A DNA stretch of 64,000 nucleotides, from contig CALHLC010000012.1 in assembly GCA_938034385.1 (NCBI GenBank), positions 23,575-87,574 of the forward strand, written 5' to 3'. The notes under the pieces were generated by a model that was not told the DNA's origin, did not search any database, and worked only from the letters and a program-made list of their open reading frames with translations. The position numbers were made by a program, and so were the translations under genes. Shown here in pieces: positions 60,729 through 64,000 of this stretch (positions are counted from its first letter, which is position 1; each line of letters opens with the position of its first letter). Origin of the DNA: an uncultured Bacteriovoracaceae bacterium (GTDB lineage Bacteria; Bdellovibrionota; Bacteriovoracia; Bacteriovoracales; Bacteriovoracaceae).

Positions 60729-62501
60729 ATGAGCGAAAAAAGCAAAAATTCAATTCCATCGGTGGCCAAAACTTTGTTTTATGGTCAATTCAATGAGGAG
60801 CATGTCTTCCCTTATCCTAAGTTAACAGCCGAACAAGTAGAAATGGGGCTAGCAATGACCGATGCAGTAACACGTTTTGCTGAAGGAAATATCAATTCTG
60901 AAAAACTTGACCAAGACAGTAAGATACCAGATGAAGTCTTAAAAGGCCTTGCTGAATTAGGACTTTGTGGTTTAGCAGTGCCAGAAGAGTTTGGTGGGTT
61001 AGATCTTGATCACTCACTATATGCTAGAGTTTTTTCAGAAATTGCCATGATTGACGGAGCAATAGGCACAACTTTAGGGGCCCACCAATCAATTGGTTAT
61101 AAAGCATTACTCAATGAAGGTAATGATGAACAAAAAAAGAAATGGCTACCAAAGCTTGCTAGTGGTGAAACTTTAGCAGCTTTTTGCTTAACAGAACCTG
61201 GTTCTGGATCTGATGCTTATTCAATTAAAACTAAAGCCGTTGATAATGGAGATGGAACTTATACATTAAATGGTCAGAAGCTTTGGATCACAAATGCAGG
61301 GAGTGCGGGGTTTTATTCCGTATTTTGTAAGACTGATCATGAAATTGATGGAGAAACTAAAGAAAAGATTTCATGTTTTATTGTTGAAAAAGATATGGAA
61401 GGTGTTTCTTTTGGAGAAAAAGAAGACAAGATGGGAATTAGGGCCAGTGAAACTAGGGCCGTGTATTTTGATAATGTTAAAGTTCCTAAAGAAAATATTT
61501 TAGGAGAACTTGGTAAAGGTTTTAAAATAGCAATGAATGTTTTAAATACCGGAAGGTTATCTCTTGGTTCTGGCTCTGTTGGTGGAATGCGCTTAGCTTT
61601 AAAGATGGCAACGGAGCATGCTAAAGGAAGAAAACAATTTGGGAGTGCTATTTCTGAGTACGGACTGATTCAATCTAAGCTTGCTAAAATGGCAGCTTCA
61701 ATTTATTCAAGTGAATCTATGGTTTATTTCACCACGGGTCTAATCAATAAAGGCATGGATGACTATTCAATGGAATCTGCTATGTGCAAGGTTTATTGTT
61801 CAGAAAAACTTTGGGAAACAGTAGATACGGCTCTTCAAATAGCTGCTGGTAATGGCTATATGAAAGAATATCCTTATGAGAGAATCATGAGAGATTCTAG
61901 AATTAATCTAATTTTTGAAGGAACAAATGAAATTTTAAGAATCTTTATCGCATTGATGGGAATTAAAGGGCCAAGTGATGAATTAAAAGAACTTGGAAAA
62001 GTTTCATCTGATGTTTCTAAGGCAATTTCTGATCCTATTAAGTCTGTTGGGGTTTTATCTAGTTTTGTTGGTGGAAGGATTTCTAAATCATTTTTTACAA
62101 AGAGTTTTTCTAATGTACATAGTTCACTTGAGAGGTATGGAAAATCTTACTCTAAAATGGTTGGAGAGTTTGCGATTTCAGTTGAAAATACAATTATGAA
62201 GCATGGTAAGAAAATCATTGGAAATGAGTTCCCTCAAAATCGTTTAGCTAATATGGCGATTTCTCTTTATGTACAAACAGCGGTGATTTCAAGAACTGAT
62301 TCTATTCTAAAAGATAAAGATATTTCTCAAGATGATAAAGATTATGTTTTAAATCTTTGTAAAATAAACCTGATAGATAATAGAAGAAGTTTTATTGCTA
62401 ATAGGAAAAGACTTGATGGTCGATATGATGGGATCATCCCTAAAGCAAGTAAAGGTGTTTGTGATAGAGATGGTTACGGATTGGATATCTTAAAGTTTTA
62501 A
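60729..62501 (+). CDS. Acyl-CoA dehydrogenase, VLCAD/ACAD9-like
   Basis: A 590-residue flavoenzyme of fatty-acid beta-oxidation. The FAD-binding Phe-Cys-Leu-Thr-Glu-Pro-Gly-Ser-Gly-Ser-Asp is at 152-162. The Trp-Ile-Thr-Asn-Ala motif is at 186-190. The catalytic Glu397 is in Phe-Glu-Gly-Thr-Asn-Glu, the position used by very-long-chain dehydrogenases. A C-terminal extension of about 160 residues beyond the core is also typical of VLCAD. GGAGAA precedes the ATG. It would oxidise long-chain acyl-CoA, plausible for a predator digesting prey lipids. Divergent from gspC. Confidence 0.93.
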   Translation: MSEKSKNSIPSVAKTLFYGQFNEEHVFPYPKLTAEQVEMGLAMTDAVTRFAEGNINSEKLDQDSKIPDEVLKGLAELGLCGLAVPEEFGGLDLDHSLYARVFSEIAMIDGAIGTTLGAHQSIGYKALLNEGNDEQKKKWLPKLASGETLAAFCLTEPGSGSDAYSIKTKAVDNGDGTYTLNGQKLWITNAGSAGFYSVFCKTDHEIDGETKEKISCFIVEKDMEGVSFGEKEDKMGIRASETRAVYFDNVKVPKENILGELGKGFKIAMNVLNTGRLSLGSGSVGGMRLALKMATEHAKGRKQFGSAISEYGLIQSKLAKMAASIYSSESMVYFTTGLINKGMDDYSMESAMCKVYCSEKLWETVDTALQIAAGNGYMKEYPYERIMRDSRINLIFEGTNEILRIFIALMGIKGPSDELKELGKVSSDVSKAISDPIKSVGVLSSFVGGRISKSFFTKSFSNVHSSLERYGKSYSKMVGEFAISVENTIMKHGKKIIGNEFPQNRLANMAISLYVQTAVISRTDSILKDKDISQDDKDYVLNLCKINLIDNRRSFIANRKRLDGRYDGIIPKASKGVCDRDGYGLDILKF

Positions 62502-63199
62502 CGAATCGCGAATTGAACGTTTAATTTAACGTTTAAAGATTGCTTTCCAAATTCGATACTTGGTGCCGAACCTGCTTCGGCATCCATACTCATAGTCTTG
62601 GCTCTCATCATCATTCTTTGAGGTCTTTGGTATTGGTATGAATTATGATTTGTTTCATTAACTTTAATGGCTTTACCTAATGTCACATTTAGTGTTGAAG
62701 CTAGCATTTTTGCTTTGCTCGTTGCATCTAGAGCAGCTTGAGCGAGGCATTTTTTATATTGTGTTTGATAAGTCTTTAGAGAAACAAAAGGGTTGGGACC
62801 TTGGATATTATTAACTCCAGTAATATTTCCAACATTAATAATGTCTCCAGATTTTTCCATTTCACTTGAGATGACAGTCAATCCAATATTTGTTTTATAA
62901 CCAATGAGCTTTCTTTTTCTATTATTATAATCATATGTTGGATGAACGTTATAGCTTGAAGTGTTTAACTCTAAATCTTTTGGATTAATTTTTTTCACCC
63001 CGGCTTTTAGTCTATTGTAAATCTGATTAGCTTTGAGAGTTGATTGTTGCTGCTTTTTTTCTGTTATCTCAACATTAAATTCAATTCGAATTCGATCGGG
63101 ATTAATTTTTTCAGTACATTCACCATTAACTGAAATAGAATCTTTTTGATAAGTATCAGCAAATAAGCTCATAGAAAAAAGTAAGACTAAAATCTTCAT
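62498..63199 (-). CDS. SIMPL-domain (DUF541) exported protein
   Basis: A 233-residue periplasmic protein with a signal peptide (about 1-15, ending Phe-Ala-Asp). The SIMPL domain starts Ile-Ser-Val-Asn-Gly-Glu and includes Pro-Asp-Arg-Ile-Arg-Ile-Glu-Phe and Ala-Leu-Asp-Ala-Thr-Ser-Lys-Ala-Lys, typical of DUF541. I chose the ATG at 63199 with AAGGAT; the frame runs to 63265 but overlaps the next gene. Family members are envelope proteins linked to stress; role unclear. Confidence 0.8.
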   Translation of the reverse strand: MKILVLLFSMSLFADTYQKDSISVNGECTEKINPDRIRIEFNVEITEKKQQQSTLKANQIYNRLKAGVKKINPKDLELNTSSYNVHPTYDYNNRKRKLIGYKTNIGLTVISSEMEKSGDIINVGNITGVNNIQGPNPFVSLKTYQTQYKKCLAQAALDATSKAKMLASTLNVTLGKAIKVNETNHNSYQYQRPQRMMMRAKTMSMDAEAGSAPSIEFGKQSLNVKLNVQFAIR

Positions 63200-63200
63200 A

Positions 63201-63569
63201 TTATTTATCCTTAAAAAATTTACCTTCATAACTTTTTTGATCATGATTTCTAATAATAAAACCATCTATATCGTTTTTACCATCTGTTAAATAGTCGATC
63301 GTGATGTTTTGACAAAAATAGGCAGTAAATGGCTGCATGAGAATATTAACTAAATCCAATTCAAAAGTGTGATCATTTTCTTTTTTGGAGTCAAAGCCTA
63401 TATCATATCTAAAACCATCACATTCTTTTCCGCTGATTTGTATTCTCATTAGTCTAGATGAAATAGTATAATCATTATCTAAAATTAGTTTAATTTGTTC
63501 ACACGCTTTATTGCTAAACTCTATTTGAGTTTTTTTAGGGTCAAAAGTATTAAAATCAATATCCATCAT
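63201..63569 (-). CDS. HesB/IscA-like protein lacking the C-terminal Cys-Gly-Cys
   Basis: A 122-residue protein of the A-type iron-sulfur carrier fold: Gln-Ile-Glu-Phe-Ser-Asn-Lys-Ala, then Arg-Ile-Gln-Ile-Ser-Gly-Lys-Glu-Cys50-Asp-Gly-Phe-Arg-Tyr, matching the family's Gly-Gly-Cys-Ser-Gly-Phe. The usual C-terminal Cys-Gly-Cys is replaced by Tyr-Glu-Gly-Lys, leaving only one of three ligand cysteines. I chose the ATG at 63569; the frame runs to 63623, overlapping nothing but adding an unlikely tail. It precedes the SIMPL gene by 1 nt and is divergent from the M61 peptidase. Confidence 0.65.
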   Translation of the reverse strand: MMDIDFNTFDPKKTQIEFSNKACEQIKLILDNDYTISSRLMRIQISGKECDGFRYDIGFDSKKENDHTFELDLVNILMQPFTAYFCQNITIDYLTDGKNDIDGFIIRNHDQKSYEGKFFKDK

Positions 63570-63624
63570 GATCAAACCACAATAAAATGTATCTAAAACT
63601 TTGTAAACATAGGAAGCATGCAAA

Positions 63625-64000
63625 ATGAAAGTTAATTATCTATTAGAAATCGATAACCCTCAAACTCATCAGGTTAAATTAAGAGTTCATATTTCACAAA
63701 ATTCCTTAAATGAAATAGAGCTATTTCTACCTTCTTGGTCTCCAGGCTCCTATTTGATGAGAGAGTATTCTAAGCATTTATCGAAATTTAAGATTCTTGA
63801 TAGTAAGGGCTCTTTCATAGGATATGAAAAAATCAAAAAAGGAGCTTGGGTCTTAAAAAATGCACCAAGTGAATTTTATGTAGAGTACTTAATTTATTGT
63901 CACGAATTAACTGTGAGAACCAGCCATGTTGATAATAGTCACGCTTTTTTACATCTTCCATGTTTATTAATAGGTGTAAGTAATCAAGAAATTTTGAGTC
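63625..64000 (+). CDS. M61-family glycyl aminopeptidase-like protein (partial)
   Basis: The first 125 residues of a protein that runs off the right edge. The ATG at 63625 has AGGAAG 8 nt upstream. The segment Leu-Pro-Ser-Trp-Ser-Pro-Gly-Ser-Tyr-Leu-Met-Arg-Glu-Tyr near residue 38-50 is the N-terminal signature of M61 peptidases, and Arg-Thr-Ser-His-Val-Asp near 95 also fits. The zinc-binding His-Glu motif lies beyond the window, so catalysis cannot be checked. No signal peptide is visible. Confidence 0.8.
   Translation, partial: MKVNYLLEIDNPQTHQVKLRVHISQNSLNEIELFLPSWSPGSYLMREYSKHLSKFKILDSKGSFIGYEKIKKGAWVLKNAPSEFYVEYLIYCHELTVRTSHVDNSHAFLHLPCLLIGVSNQEILS

Noticed and set aside
1..64000. CRISPR arrays, tRNA or rRNA genes, insertion sequences
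   Set aside because: I looked for regularly spaced repeats, cloverleaf-type inverted repeats, conserved rRNA segments and transposase-like proteins and found none; a dedicated search (tRNAscan, Infernal) would be needed to exclude small RNAs.

Overview
The window is AT-rich, tightly packed chromosomal DNA from a Gram-negative bacterium. It carries outer-membrane and lipoprotein genes, a complete type II secretion operon, and many genes that overlap by 1-10 nt. Low GC, TrmFO-type tRNA methylation, the C5 (glutamyl-tRNA) heme pathway, many small exported lipoproteins, a CREST-type membrane hydrolase and a Gld-like ABC module together suggest a Bdellovibrionota / Bacteriovoracales (Halobacteriovorax-like) predatory bacterium. 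That placement is inferred from gene content; no rRNA gene is present to confirm it. I saw no rRNA, tRNA, CRISPR array, transposase or prophage.

Layout. 1-3.5 kb (minus strand): exported proteins of unknown function, a lysine-rich histone H1-like protein and NAD+ synthetase. 3.5-9 kb (plus): trmFO followed by an overlapping run of a DMT transporter, a glycosyltransferase-like protein, a DUF952 protein, a CREST membrane hydrolase, an orphan 'mobile mystery protein A' regulator and an exported protein. 9-10 kb (minus): NrnA. 10-15 kb (plus): an ABC ATPase, permease, GldG-like, DUF4340-like and membrane-protein operon. 15.1-19 kb (plus): tdk, upp-like, hpt, a GHMP kinase and an unknown protein, mostly nucleotide salvage. 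18.9-27.1 kb: two divergent arms of exported proteins rich in CxxCH heme-attachment motifs, including a Tat substrate, a three-domain triheme lipoprotein and a predicted beta-barrel with its own CxxCH. 27-34.4 kb: a Ca/Na exchanger, a CBS-less IMP dehydrogenase, a von Willebrand A lipoprotein and unknowns, with two small ORFs of 45 and 53 aa.

34.4-40.7 kb (minus): a heme operon hemA-hemC/D-hemL-histidine kinase-response regulator-hemE. 40.8-45.7 kb (plus): a small membrane protein, a PlsB-type acyltransferase, infC read from a non-canonical AUU start, an unknown exported protein, rpmI and rplT. 45.7-46.8 kb (minus): a MerR-like regulator and ihfA. 46.85-60.6 kb (minus): the T2SS operon gspC-D-E-F-G-H-I-J-K-L-M-N in standard order, without gspO. 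60.7-64 kb: a VLCAD-like acyl-CoA dehydrogenase, a SIMPL-domain protein, an A-type carrier-like protein lacking its C-terminal cysteines, and the start of an M61 peptidase.

How the genes fit together. The T2SS could export the folded periplasmic proteins encoded here, including Tat substrates; this is inference. The heme operon would supply the cofactor for the c-type cytochromes at 19-25 kb. Its embedded two-component system suggests that heme supply is tied to an envelope or redox signal. The most unusual region is the 19-27 kb heme-protein cluster, which looks like an outer-membrane-associated redox system that I cannot match to a named pathway.
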